Shown: one piece after another, positions 12,256 through 23,876 of the stretch
Position numbering within the stretch: the stretch's first letter is position 1
How the letters are laid out: each line of letters opens with the position of its first letter
Source: Epiperipatus broadwayi
Taxonomy: Eukaryota > Onychophora > Udeonychophora > Euonychophora > Peripatidae
Length of the DNA stretch: 64,000 nucleotides
Direction of reading: 5' to 3'
Assembly (NCBI GenBank): GCA_028023455.1
Contig: JAQFVV010006271.1
Location: 1,860,987 to 1,924,986, forward strand
Made by a program: the position numbers and the translations under genes
Notes under the pieces: model-generated
The model's database searches: none
The model's input: the letters and a program-made list of their open reading frames with translations, nothing else
What the model was told of the DNA's origin: nothing

Positions 12256-12750
12256 TTTTTTACTAGAGCATTCTTCATCTTCCTCAGCTGCTGAGTTATT
12301 AAAAAATTTTATGAATTCATAATTGCTAGAGTTTGTCATGTTTACAAATTGACTCCAAGTATATGCATATTAATAATCTAATCTAATCATCTTTATTCTC
12401 ACACTCCAATACAAATCATACAAATACAAAATAGTAGTCAGTCCCTTCATTTTCTCTATCTCTGATAATCAAATTTATATGAGGAAGGCTCTAAACCTGT
12501 TCGAATCATCCTCAGGTGCTAGTTATAAGTAAGTGAGACACATATACATATGAATGATAACAGACCTTAAAATTTACAATATGCATCAATAAATATATAT
12601 AAAATTGTTAAGCCATATTATCAATTTGTTTTGTTGTGGCAAATTTAAAACTCAAAATTGAAAATAATTTACGAGTCTTATATGAAAAAAAAATTATAAA
12701 AACTTAACAAAAACATAATTGAAAAAATCTACACATTTGTATAAATAAAT
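12256..12750. other. A+T-rich intergenic DNA
   Basis: No gene or clear repeat seen. Confidence 0.5.
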
Positions 12751-12754
12751 ACAC

Positions 12755-13062
12755 TATTCTACATGACACACAGCTAGTTCAGGGTGACAGAAAGTACTCA
12801 GAGTCCTCATGTTGCATCCATAATCTGGAAAAATTATATATATATATATATTACTGAAAAAAATTGTTCTAGTATACAGGGTCATAGAAAACAATTCATC
12901 CCTGCACATTTGGCATCCATTTCCAGGAAAAATTAACATATATATTTATTGCATGTCAATGTGCAGTCAATTCAAGGCCATGGAAGGTAATTATTGGGCC
13001 CCATGATAGAGCATCCATAATAAGGAAAAAATACATATATATATAATGGTCACATTTGTGCA
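12755..13062 (+). repeat. Three-unit tandem repeat, ~100-112 bp period
   Basis: Three diverged units share GCATCCAT followed by an A-rich run, a short (AT)n tract and a CAGG/AAGG-type block: near 12814, 12911 and 13011. The overlapping minus ORF (12754-12939) is a by-product. Confidence 0.55.
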
Positions 13063-13617
13063 TTCATGCAATAAAATCCAGAGATCTGGCACATTATACT
13101 AAAAGTGATGCAGATGAGGAGTTGAGACCTCGAATCTGACCACACTTCAACTCCTTTATCAGCCCTCCATATTTTAATACTCTATGAATGAGATATATGA
13201 GGTTACACTGCATATCAATTTAATTAATAAGTCAGCATAGAAAAGGGTAGAACATGAATCTCGGGAATAAGCCGAAATTTATTAATATTAAATAAACACA
13301 CACACTCATGGCTTAATAAACTAATGCATATATATCAATAAACTAATATTAATTTGGATGGATCTGGAGTGATTTGAGGTGGATTGCAAGAGATAACACT
13401 AGACAGTATTAAAATTTAAATATCTTTAATATATAAAATAAACAAATTAATATAACAATGAACAGATGTGCATTGGTTAGGTTTTACAAATACAGGTATT
13501 ATAACAATGATGAGATGATTTAGGTTACAGGAGTGTCATCTTTAAAATGCATTTTAGATATATTATTATTATTATAGTTTATTATCTGCAATACATATTT
13601 ATACCTAAATATATATA
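13063..13617. other. A+T-rich DNA upstream of the retrozyme array
   Basis: No gene seen. The stretch ends in an (AT)n tract that directly borders the array and matches the tract on its other side. Confidence 0.5.
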
Positions 13618-13773
13618 TATGAAAAATAAAAACAAGTTAGTCACGTAACCTGCTATCACTTGTTATTTATGATCAATAGATGGCGTCTTTACCAAAACCG
13701 CCGAAACAAGTGTAAAATATTTTTACATAAACGCAAAAGGAGTCAGAATTAACTACCTCTTTCATTTTGCTCA

Positions 13774-13821
13774 CCTCCAGATCAGCTGATTTCAAGCTGG
13801 TTTGCTTTCGTCAGTGGAAGG
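13774..13821 (-). ncRNA. Hammerhead ribozyme, inverted unit
   Basis: Reverse-complement copy of the array's hammerhead. All core residues match the five direct copies: CUGACGA, AAGC/GCUU, GAAA, UCAGCUGA, UC and UGGAGG. The predicted cut is between 13780 and 13779 on the minus strand. Confidence 0.85.
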
Positions 13822-14454
13822 ATAGAGCTATAGAAACTAGGTCTAAAGACTGACTCTCAAGCGTTTATGCAAAACGTTTATATCAGTTTGCAAGCGTGAA
13901 TTTTTCAGACCGGTAAAGTCTTCAAACTCAGCCTAGCAAGCTAGATATCTATATGGGTCTGATCTCAGTTCAGTTTCACCACATAGTCAAAGTCTCTGCA
14001 ATATATATCATTGCAAGAAAACTTTAAAGGTACATTTATGAAAAATAAAAACAAGTTAGTCACGTAATCAGCTGATCTGGAGGTGAGCAAAATGAAAGAG
14101 GTAGTTAATTCTGACTCCTTTTGCGTTTATGTAAAAATATTTTACACTTGTTTCGGCGGTTTTGGTAAAGACGCCATCTATTGATCATAAATAACAAGTG
14201 ATAGCAGGTTACGTGACTAACTTGTTTTTATTTTTCATAAATGTACCTTTAAAGTTTTCTTGCAATGATATATATTGCAGAGACTTTGACTATGTGGTGA
14301 AACTGAACTGAGATCAGACCCATATAGATATCTAGCTTGCTAGGCTGAGTTTGAAGACTTTACCGGTCTGAAAAATTCACGCTTGCAAACTGATATAAAC
14401 GTTTTGCATAAACGCTTGAGAGTCAGTCTTTAGACCTAGTTTCTATAGCTCTAT

Positions 14455-14502
14455 CCTTCCACTGACGAAAGCAAACCAGCTTGAAATCAGCTGATCTGGA
14501 GG
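14455..14502 (+). ncRNA. Type I hammerhead ribozyme, unit 1
   Basis: Helix I pairs CCUUCCA (14455-14461) with UGGAGG (14497-14502). The core box CUGACGA (14462-14468) fits the CUGANGA consensus. Helix II is AAGC/GCUU with loop AAACCA. GAAA is at 14483-14486. Helix III is the palindrome UCAGCUGA, followed by UC, giving a cut between 14496 and 14497. As a monomer, helix III would be only about 2 bp with a 4-nt loop. As a dimer it would be a full 8-bp duplex, as in dimeric hammerheads of repetitive DNA. All required core nucleotides are present. Confidence 0.88.
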
Positions 14503-14873
14503 TGAGCAAAATGAAAGAGGTAGTTAATTCTGACTCCTTTTGCGTTTATGGAAAAATATTTTACACTTGTTTTGGCGGTTTTGGTAAAGACGCCATCTAT
14601 TGATCATAAATAACAAGTGATAGCAGGTTACGTGACTAACTTGTTTTTATTTTTCATAAATGTACCTTTAAAGTTTTCTTGCAATGATATATATTGCAGA
14701 GACTTTGACTATGTGGTGAAACTGAACTGAGATCAGACCCATATAGATATCTAGCTTGCTAGGCTGAGTTTGAAGACTTTACCGGTCTGAAAAATTCACG
14801 TTTGCAAACTGATATAAACGTTTTGCATAAACGCTTGAGAGTCAGTCTTTAGACCTAGTTTCTATAGCTCTAT

Positions 14874-14921
14874 CCTTCCACTGACGAAAGCAAACCAGCT
14901 TGAAATCAGCTGATCTGGAGG
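14874..14921 (+). ncRNA. Type I hammerhead ribozyme, unit 2
   Basis: Identical core and helices to the unit 1 ribozyme, with the predicted cut between 14915 and 14916. Confidence 0.88.
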
Positions 14922-15295
14922 TGAGAAAAATGAAAGAGATAGTTAATTCTGACTCCTTTTGCGTTTATGTAAAAATATTTTACACTTGTTTCGGCGGTTT
15001 TGGTAAAGACGCCATCTATTGATCATAAATAACAAGTGATAGCAGGTTACGTGACTAACTTGTTTTTATTTTTCATAAATGTACCTTTAAAGTTTTTTTT
15101 GCAATGATATATATATTGCAGAGACTTTGACTATGTGGTGAAACTGAACTGAGATCAGACCCATATAGATATCTAGCTTGCTAGGCTGAGTTTGAAGACT
15201 TTACCGGTCTGAAAAATTCACGCTTGCAAACTGATATAAACGTTTTGCATAAACGCTTGAGAGTCAGTCTTTAGACCTAGTTTCTATAGCTCTAT

Positions 15296-15343
15296 CCTTC
15301 CACTGACGAAAGCAAACCAGCTTGAAATCAGCTGATCTGGAGG
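15296..15343 (+). ncRNA. Type I hammerhead ribozyme, unit 3
   Basis: Identical core and helices. The unit before it is 422 rather than 419 bp because of a longer T run and an extra AT near 15094-15118, outside the ribozyme. Confidence 0.88.
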
Positions 15344-15714
15344 TGAGCAAAATGAAAGAGGTAGTTAATTCTGACTCCTTTTGCATTTATGTAAAAATAT
15401 TTTACACTTGTTTCGGCGGTTTTGGTAAAGACGCCATCTATTGATCATAAATAACAAGTGATAGCAGGTTACGTGACTAACTTGTTTTTATTTTTCATAA
15501 ATGTACCTTTAAAGTTTTCTTGCAATGATATATATTGCAGAGACTTTGACTATGTGGTGAAACGGAACTGAGATCAGACCCATATAGATATCTAACTTGC
15601 TAGGCTGAGTTTGAAGACTTTACCGGTCTGAAAAATTCACGCTTGCAAACTGATATAAACGTTTTGCATAAACGCTTGAGAGTCAGTCTTTAGACCTAGT
15701 TTCTATAGCTCTAT

Positions 15715-15762
15715 CCTTCCACTGACGAAAGCAAACCAGCTTGAAATCAGCTGATCTGGAGG
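15715..15762 (+). ncRNA. Type I hammerhead ribozyme, unit 4
   Basis: Identical core and helices to the other units. Differences between units lie elsewhere, for example TGCGTTTATG versus TGCATTTATG. Confidence 0.88.
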
Positions 15763-16133
15763 TGAGCAAAATGAAAGAGGTAGTTAATTCTGACTCCTTT
15801 TGCATTTATGTAAAAATATTTTACACTTGTTTCGGTGGTTTTGGTAAAGACGCCATCTATTGATCATAAATAACAAGTGATAGCAGGTTACGTGACTAAC
15901 TTGTTTTTATTTTTCATAAATGTACCTTTAAAGTTTTCTTGCAATGATATATATTGCAGAGACTTTGACTATGTGGTGAAACTGAACTGAGATCAGACCC
16001 ATATAGATATCTAACTTGCTAGGCTGAGTTTGAAGACTTTACCGGTCTGAAAAATTCAAGCTTGCAAACTGATATAAACGTTTTGCATAAATGCTTGAGA
16101 GTCAGTCTTTACACCTAGTTTCTATAGCTCTAT

Positions 16134-16181
16134 CCTTCCACTGACGAAAGCAAACCAGCTTGAAATCAGCTGATCTGGAGG
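16134..16181 (+). ncRNA. Type I hammerhead ribozyme, unit 5
   Basis: Identical core and helices. It is followed by only about 105 bp of the next unit before the array ends in (AT)n(GT)n at 16287. Confidence 0.88.
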
Positions 16182-16286
16182 TGAGAAAAATGAAAGAGGT
16201 AGTTAATTCTGACTCCTTTTGTGTTTTTGTAAAAATATTTTACACTTGTTTCGGCGGTTTTGGTAAAGACGCCATCTATTGATCAT

Positions 16287-18407
16287 ATATATATATGTGT
16301 GTGTGTTATGGCATGTATACTGAGAAGCAGAGATGACATACATAAAACATTAATTTATACATTCTTACATTAATTATGAGTAATAAATATCCTCTATATA
16401 CAGATTCTTTAAGTGTACTAGATTCCATGTTCAGACTAATGCTGAATTTTAATAATAGGATGGGAAAAACTAGTTGCTGTAGTGGAGCTTTTGATACTAT
16501 GGTACTAAATACTAAATAATGGTTCATGGTACAAATGTATAATTATTCAAGGGATTTAGTACCAAGTATCTGTTCCCTAGGACCAAATGACTTGCTAGCA
16601 TAATATAGAACCTTGGCTCAGGAGATTGGAGCAGGTTTAGAATTGGTTTCTGGACCCTTGTGTTCCAGTTCTAAGTGTGGCTATCCAAACTAAATAATGG
16701 TGTGGTGATCAACATCAGCCTATTTTACAAAAGAAATCATAGAAGGGCATACATACACATATAATGTTTAGTAAAAACATATTAATAATGCTTACTAAAT
16801 AATACAAATAAAATTAAGATAAATTTACATGCATAAAATTCTATAGTTTCATTCTGCAAAATTACCCAGTTCTCACAGTAGCATACTTTAAACATGCTAA
16901 GAGGAGTTTTGTTAATAGCAATCTAGTTTAAAAATATTGAATCTGTATATTTATATAATAAACTAAGGAGGAAAAAAGAATATTTCAGTGTTTATATAAT
17001 AATTACTAATATGCCTTTAAATATCAGCCCTGACATTATCTAACTAATATATATGTTAATAATCCACAAACTTTACTGACAAGCTAATATATAAAAGCTT
17101 AAATAACATGGATGTTTAGCAATGAGGACATCACAGTCTGTTGTTACATATAAGAACAGATTCCAAAACAGAAATTTATATTTGCTAAAAAACAGCAAGA
17201 AATATTCTATTGTAGAGCTTCTAATTGCCTCTCTCGAAAGTTTACTAAGTTATTTATGTCTGGTTTGAAAATATGGAATATTATAACATATCAATTAAAA
17301 TAAAATAAAAATAATCAAAATAGAAATAGGCATGGCTGCAGATTATAAAGTTAAATAATAACTGATCACAGTTATTACATTTAAAGAGAAGTTATTTTAA
17401 AATTACATTTATATTCATTTTTATAGGCAAGATGATTACAGTTATAAATTTATTTTAAAGTTACATTTAAAGATTGATTTAAGAGGTTTAATGACTCAAG
17501 AATTATTATTTTATAACTTTATAATTTTATGAATGTTCATACAGATAGATAACTTTAGAAATTTATGAGTAATTTTAAAGAGATTTAAAGAGCCCTGTGG
17601 AGAAGAAATATTACCAATCTTCTTCTAGGCTGAGTTGTTCAGCATTTGAAATAGACACTGGCATTTTTGAATAGATTGTTTTCCTTGGTGTCTCCATGGA
17701 CAGCTGGTAGAACTGGTCTCCTTCATTATTCAGTGATGATGATGATTTACAGTGGGTGGAAGGTCACTGTTCTTCAAATGGAAGATAGAAAAACTTGGGC
17801 CTGCCTAGTCACACATATTAATTGTTTAAATTGGGCATAGCTCCCAGCAGCAACTTCTTTAATCTTTATAAGAGAAAGGATCATGAGTGCTAAAATTTGT
17901 TTTTTTTTATTAAATTTCCTAATGCCCCCCCCCTGCAATTCTATTACCTTGTTTACAACTTTAAATTTTAATCTTTAATTTTAGCATCTTTTAAATTTTA
18001 CATTAACATCTTGGTAAAAAAAAAGAAAATCTCCAGTGAATTTAAGATGGTGAATGATTTTGCTTTGTCCAAAATATATTTTAAATATGTTGTTTTTAAA
18101 ATCTATGTTTAACCTCCACCCAAATCTAACATAGGTGCATGTTGTGTGATAATTTTACCAACAATTATTCAATATTTTAAAACTGAATTATTTTAACATA
18201 AACATTTTACTATATAGCTATGTTGGGCACCCTTGAAAATTGAAATTACCTATGTGAGTCTTAAGTGAAATGAATACATTTACACATTAAATTTATAACA
18301 AATTAAAGATTTAAAATATAAATACAATTAATTTGTATTATTTATTAAATCTATTACATTACAGCTTCACTAATATGTTAATTCTAATATTTTCATGGAT
18401 AAAAGAT
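16287..18407. other. A+T-rich intergenic DNA
   Basis: Begins with an (AT)n(GT)n tract. A slightly GC-richer patch at 17590-17880 holds no ORF or motif I recognise. The minus ORF 16306-16527 is not convincing. Confidence 0.45.
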
Positions 18408-18522
18408 GTCATATTATTATTACTATTTGTGGGATACTCTGTGTAGTGACATTGTACTGAAACATCAGCATTTAGCTTTTTCACTACATGGAGTATCCTG
18501 CAAATAGTAATAATAATATGAC
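18408..18522. mobile_element. Short hairpin MITE
   Basis: Near-perfect inverted repeat: the left arm starts GTCATATTATTATTACTATTTG and the right arm is its reverse complement. Arms are about 40 bp, with a loop around AAACATCAGCATTTAGC. No coding content. The overlapping minus ORF 18359-18724 is an artefact of this hairpin. Confidence 0.55.
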
Positions 18523-20522
18523 ATATATATATATTGTACTGGGTTCGAATATGAGTGGTTCGAAACACTAGTCTCTTAGGCAGAGAAGAACATACTTGGA
18601 GAGTATGTATGCCCAAACGATAGCTATAAAATATATAACCAGCATTACATTTCCAGGACATAACTTCTTCTCGACTATTGAGTTCAACACCAAGTTCAAA
18701 GTACTTTTTTGTTTGTGTAAACATGGGTGCCAGCTATTTATTCAGAAGAATAAACAACGCATTTTGAACAATGGCCACTAACTCAATGCCTAAGTTATAC
18801 CCATAGACTAGCTCAGTTACTTGTAATCACTAATAGATTATACAAAATTAGTGGTGAAAAGAATTGATGAAAGGAATTGATGAAAAAATTGGTAAAAGGA
18901 ATTGATGGACAAAATAAAGTTTAAGTTTAAGACAATTTATTTTAATTAACATTATTAAAGTAATTTTAAATATTTTATAAATTTTAATAACAGAACACTG
19001 GTATTTATCTAATTTAACTAATAACACTGATATAATGATCACGCACATATTAACTCATACACTCACATATATAATAATAAAGCATTAAATAGTATTTGAA
19101 ATGTAAACACATATATTTAAAACACACAAATTAATAGTTCATTTTTATGTGCTATAGAGTTCATATAATTTGGCTCTTGGAGGATTCACATGCAGTGGCT
19201 ACTATATAAATGAGAATAAGAAAATGTTTTTACCTAGGATTTTAGAATGGGTATACTGCTTGTTGCTTCTAATGAAATATATCTAATGGGATATCTCTAA
19301 CTGGTTAGGACATTTCTTGAGGAGTTTGATTATTAGATATTGACAAAGATTCTTCAAGCTGTTATGCAGACATTATTTTCACGGGCAGATTTTGCTGTTC
19401 TACTGGACTCCAGGCTGGAGAAAGACGTATGTTTTCCATGGTTTTAACACTGCATTCTTGATTGATTCATAATAAACTGCTAGACTGTATTGAACTGTAA
19501 TGTAACTCTGATGCAATTAACTCGACTGATTGTCCTTACTGAACTGTCCGATAAAATTTTCTATTTATACATGCGAAGTGTTTTTGTTTCCATATCCACC
19601 GGCAATATCTGTTGTCAAAATTCCTTTGATAATCTCATGTTTTTGAAGATCATTTAATTAGTAATAGCCATGCAAACATGTTGTTTTATTTTTTTTAATT
19701 AATAGCCACTGCTGTGTTTTTTAATGATAATCTTCTTTTATTTCATTTTAATATTTATTGCGCATACATTTTTTTTAGTTACAATCGCACATATATACGC
19801 ACATATATAATTTTATTCTAAAATCAAAACTAGTTTTAAGATTACATTTTTTTCTTTAATTTAAATAAAAGAGATTTATATTTTAAACTTGAATTATATT
19901 TCAACTAATAATAATAATATGCAAACTCTTTAAACTCAAAACTTTTAGTTTGGTGTTTCTAATTAATTAATTGCAACTTTTATTTCAAAACGAATAATAG
20001 GAAACTATTTGATTTTTAATCTTACATTTTGACAGCAAACTGGATTTTGTTTACTAAAGAAACCTTTTAGATTTTTATTTGTTGATTTATTATTTTAATA
20101 ATTTTTTAGATAAAATTATTATGTACCAACCAATCTTGGTACAATATATAAGTGTGCTAATACACATGCAGCAATGTTTATATAATTAAGCATTTAATTT
20201 AACATATGAAATATAATTAAATATATGTATTATACATAGCTATATGTATACATATGTGTATATACATAAATATATGTAATTATACATGGATATATGAGCA
20301 CTTGGCTAGGTTTAAACCTAGAATAATGTGTCAATATATACCATTTCAATATGTTAAAAACACATTTTATTGGGATATATAGAAAATGCTATGTGAATTC
20401 TTTGTTTTTTTTTAAATTGAAATGACAAATACTATTGAAATTGTAAAACAGGAATTTTTTTCTTGTATCAAATGTTTTCTAAGTCTTCATTTTTATTTGC
20501 TGCAAAAAACAATTTTTGTACA
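18523..20522. other. A+T-rich DNA, unassigned
   Basis: A moderately GC-richer patch at 19290-19640 has the texture of a solo LTR or old repeat, but I see no second copy in the window and cannot assign it. No gene is supported. Confidence 0.4.
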
Positions 20523-20651
20523 CAAAAGAGTGACCATTGCATATGATTGAAGTGTTACCCTAGCAGCATTGTGATCAGCAAAAATATGCTATAAATAGAG
20601 CTCATCTCTAGTTCATATAACTTTTGTCATTGCTTAGAATGGTCACTTTTG
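20523..20651. mobile_element. Small MITE with ~15-bp terminal inverted repeats
   Basis: The ends read CAAAAGAGTGACCATT and AATGGTCACTTTTG, inverted with one indel, enclosing about 100 bp without an ORF. Superfamily unknown. Confidence 0.45.
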
Positions 20652-21636
20652 CATTCATATTTAAAAATTATCAATTTTATTTGAAATGTGATTAATTTTT
20701 AACATAATGGAAGAATAAAGAATTAAACTGGCTGCCATTCTGTTTATGGCAGTTCACTGATGAAATTCCAAGCAAAAAATGGCAGAATGTATTATAAAAG
20801 AAGAAAAAACAAAAACCCATCAAAATTCATCATTGTATGACAAGTAAGCGATAAAATGTTCCATTGTTAAAACCTGGGATTTTATCTATTTATTAAAGAT
20901 GAATGCAAACACTATCATGTATATATGGATATCATATTTTTGATCAAGGAATTTTACAAGTTCGATTGATCTAATTTCTATGTGATAAAATATAATTAAA
21001 ATGTCATCTTATTGAATTGGAAAAAAAAATACAAGTATTTATTATTCATCTTGATCACAAATAATTTTGTCAATGAAAGAAAGTCTCTTTATATATCATT
21101 ACAAATAAAGAAAAAATAAAGCCAGTGATAGGTAGATTTTGCATCCACCAAGTAACTGTTATTTTTATAATGTTGGCTATATCTACACTTGAAAGAAGAA
21201 TATCAGATTTTTTTAAAAAAATAATTGAATTCAAATCTTTGATTATTATTCATGCTTGTCTCTTCTTTACTTCGAGAGGGATCATTTCTTTGCATTTGGG
21301 ACATAAGCAATGAATCAGGAACTGTAATGGAACATAGTGGATAAAAAGGAAAAAATAAAACTTTTGATGTAGGTTATGTGCTATATGTAATTTTTATCAT
21401 TTCAAAAGAAAATGTATGTTTGTTTATTTTTATTTTAAAATATAAAATAAACAATGTGTATATTTATGGGTTAATTGTTAAGCTATCTACACAGTAAAAG
21501 ATTGGAGAGATTCTTTTTTTTTTAACTTTAAACTCGTAGCCATGAGATAAATTAATTAATGACACAATATTTTCAAATAGTCTTTTTTTTTTAATTTAAG
21601 ATTTAATTTAAAGAGATTCATATAGAAGAGTTTAAA
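20652..21636. other. A+T-rich intergenic DNA
   Basis: The small plus ORF at 21125-21313 shows no domain and lies in A+T-rich sequence. Nothing else is supported. Confidence 0.45.
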
Positions 21637-21772
21637 TATAATCAATTTGTCTTGCATTGGTGGTCGAGAGGTCAGAGCGACTGCCTTGCACTTGCAGTTA
21701 GTTGCCCGGGTTGCGGGTTCGCGTCCCTGCCGATGCTATGACATTTAAAATATATATATATATAATCAATTT
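21637..21772 (+). mobile_element. tRNA-derived SINE with 12-bp target duplication
   Basis: A box A (TGGTCGAGAGG, 21661-21671) and a box B (GGTTCGCGTCC, about 21716-21726) lie at tRNA-like spacing. The body ends CCGATGCTATGACAT and a (TA)n tail follows. TATAATCAATTT at 21637-21648 is repeated at 21761-21772, marking the insertion. The same family occurs whole at 61.0 kb and as a fragment at 34.9 kb. Mobilisation by a LINE is inferred from the duplication. Confidence 0.8.
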
Positions 21773-22223
21773 TATCTTAGTTTGATTATTTTTAATCCAT
21801 GTCAATAGATGAATAAAATCAATTTTATTTAATCATATTTTTATTATATATTTCATTCGAAGATCAAGGAAGATATCTTGAAATTTGATCAACAGTTTAT
21901 ATTGTCCATTGTCATACAACATATTTTGCAATTCATGCATATTTATTTGTTATTTGTTATTGTATTTTATCAAATTTATCATATATTAAAAAGAAATAGT
22001 ATTTGTACTCCTTAATTTGAATATAATTTTAGTCAATTGCATACATCGTTGTTTTGGTTGTTTTTGTTTTTTTTTTTTTTTAATTTTATTACTATCATTA
22101 TAAATTCTTATTATAAATCAATGAATTTAAAATTAATTGAACACTAATAGACTTGTGCAATTGTTTTATAAGCAAGCAACGCAATTTATAACAATAAATT
22201 TATAAAAGATAAGATGAGCTGCC
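21773..22223. other. A+T-rich DNA
   Basis: No gene or repeat was recognised between the SINE and the putative TATA box. Confidence 0.45.
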
Positions 22224-22296
22224 TATATAAGAAAAACTGCATTTTTCATTTAACAATTGAATCATAATCTAAAAATCAAACTAATGTCGGTAAGTG
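22224..22296 (+). promoter_or_regulatory. Candidate TATA promoter and short first exon
   Basis: TATATAAG at 22224-22231 is followed after about 52 bp by ATGTCG at 22284-22289, which runs directly into GTAAGT, a perfect splice-donor consensus. A TATA box, short leader and two-codon first exon ending at a donor is a layout used by many small animal genes (for example cuticle or secreted-protein genes). I cannot identify a second exon downstream, so this remains a candidate only. Confidence 0.3.
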
Positions 22297-23876
22297 AAAT
22301 ATGGTTATATACAGAGTTATATACAAGTATATATTTTATTATACGATTATTGTTAAGACTAATTAAATATAAATTTTACGGTGTCATTACATTAAAATAG
22401 TTGTTTGCTTTATGTAAATTAATAGTAGTTGTATAAATAATGTAATTAGCTTATTGTTAATTATTAAGAGCTTATCTTGTCCAGTTATAAAAACGTTGAT
22501 AGATTTTATTTTGTCATTAGTCAAAATGATTTGCCTTAATTATCTTTAAACTTTATTAACTATTAAATTTTAAGGTTTATCTTTGACTAAGGAAAAAAAA
22601 ATACATACCAATATATTATTTTACATAGATTAATTGTCATAAAACTCATTTTAATATAATTGATTGACAGAAAATTTAAAAATAGATTGATAGGATTAAT
22701 TGATTGTGATTGGGAAATATTCAATAAATATCTGCTGTATATTTGATAAAATGATATTATTGGATATTAAAAATACAAGATTATCTGATAGATGCACTGA
22801 TAATATGATCTTGTAGAGCATTTCATTTTAATATATAATTTAAGCAATAATTGTATATTGATACAAAGTAGAGTATAGTTATGTTATTTTTAACATTTTA
22901 TTAAACTAGATATAAATCTTATTTACGATTTATTTTATTTAAATATTGTAGATATATAAAACATTCTCAAAATGCTGTTATAACTATTTAGGAAGTAACT
23001 TATTTGATGAGGGAATCTCATTAAATTTTATACATTACTATATGTACTATTTAATTAGTAAAGTATATGATAACTTAGTTGTTTATTGATTTGATTTTGG
23101 TTTTATTCAATTACAAATTAAATGGATATCTTAGGGATATATTATTGTTTAGGACAGTGATATATATATATATGAAATCACTGCTTATTGTAGTTTATTT
23201 GGGGGATAATGAATAGATTTGACAATATCTAAAGTGATGATCTTATTTGTTTTCTTTTGTTTTAAATGCTGTCTGAACAAATTAGGTTTTAATAGAGATT
23301 GTCATCAGCATTTTACTTTAGTGTAGTAGACAGTATAAATAATTATGTATTGGAAATATTGTTATTGCATAGTGTAACTAATGACTGAGCTAGATAATTT
23401 TATATAGGTTATAACAGAGTTACTATTAATTGTACATGATTTGCTCTGTTATAAATAATATTTAAACCATAAGGGCATTTCTTCATTATCTTTATTTAAT
23501 TTTATGTCAGTCTTAAATGGTTGTGTAAAAATCTATAGGGCAATTTCTTTTGCACCATGACAAATATTGACCAAAAAAATTTAGAGGGATAATGGGGTAG
23601 AATGGCAATTATTATCCTGTTAATATGTATATTAATAACTTGGGAAAAGACTGAAATATGATTTCTAGATTTATAATGATTGTTGGTTTATTTCAGTTGT
23701 ATTGACAAATTGGTATTAGCACCTAAATCTATCAACAATACCATGATCTTTATAAATGTTGACAGAACATTCTTTTATATGGTAATAATATTACAAAAAG
23801 TCATAGATATTATTAGACTATCTTTTGAATAATGATATAAGAATTCAGGAAACTTTTATTGATATGTTTTTATGTA
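22297..23876. other. A+T-rich DNA, possible intron
   Basis: No ORF is present. A small hairpin, CAGTGAT and ATCACTG around an (AT)n tract, lies at about 23156-23184. If the upstream donor is real, this would be intronic. Confidence 0.35.

Larger units (their letters stand above)
13620..16286 (+). mobile_element. Retrozyme array: one inverted plus five direct ~419-bp units
   Basis: A unit of 419 bp is repeated head to tail. The marker GCTGATCTGG occurs at 14071, 14490, 14909, 15331, 15750 and 16169, giving steps of 419, 419, 422, 419 and 419. The last unit is cut at 16286. In front lies one unit in opposite orientation (13620-14067). Each complete unit contains an intact type I hammerhead, so a transcript should be cut into 419-nt monomers. 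There is no ORF. Retrozymes (non-coding retroelements with hammerhead monomers that circularise) are known in plants and animals. The high identity between units implies recent arrival or homogenisation. (AT)n tracts on both sides could hide a target duplication. A plain satellite is the alternative, but it would not explain the leading inverted unit. Confidence 0.85.

Noticed and set aside
13620-16286. Reading the array as a CRISPR or an ordinary satellite
   Set aside because: The units are 419 bp with no short repeat/unique spacer alternation, and each carries a complete hammerhead. The leading inverted unit is not expected for a plain satellite.
18541-18570. Box B-like GGGTTCGAAT
   Set aside because: No box A at a suitable distance and no cloverleaf can be drawn, so not a tRNA or SINE.
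18359-18724. 121-codon minus ORF
   Set aside because: It runs through a hairpin MITE and has no recognisable domain.
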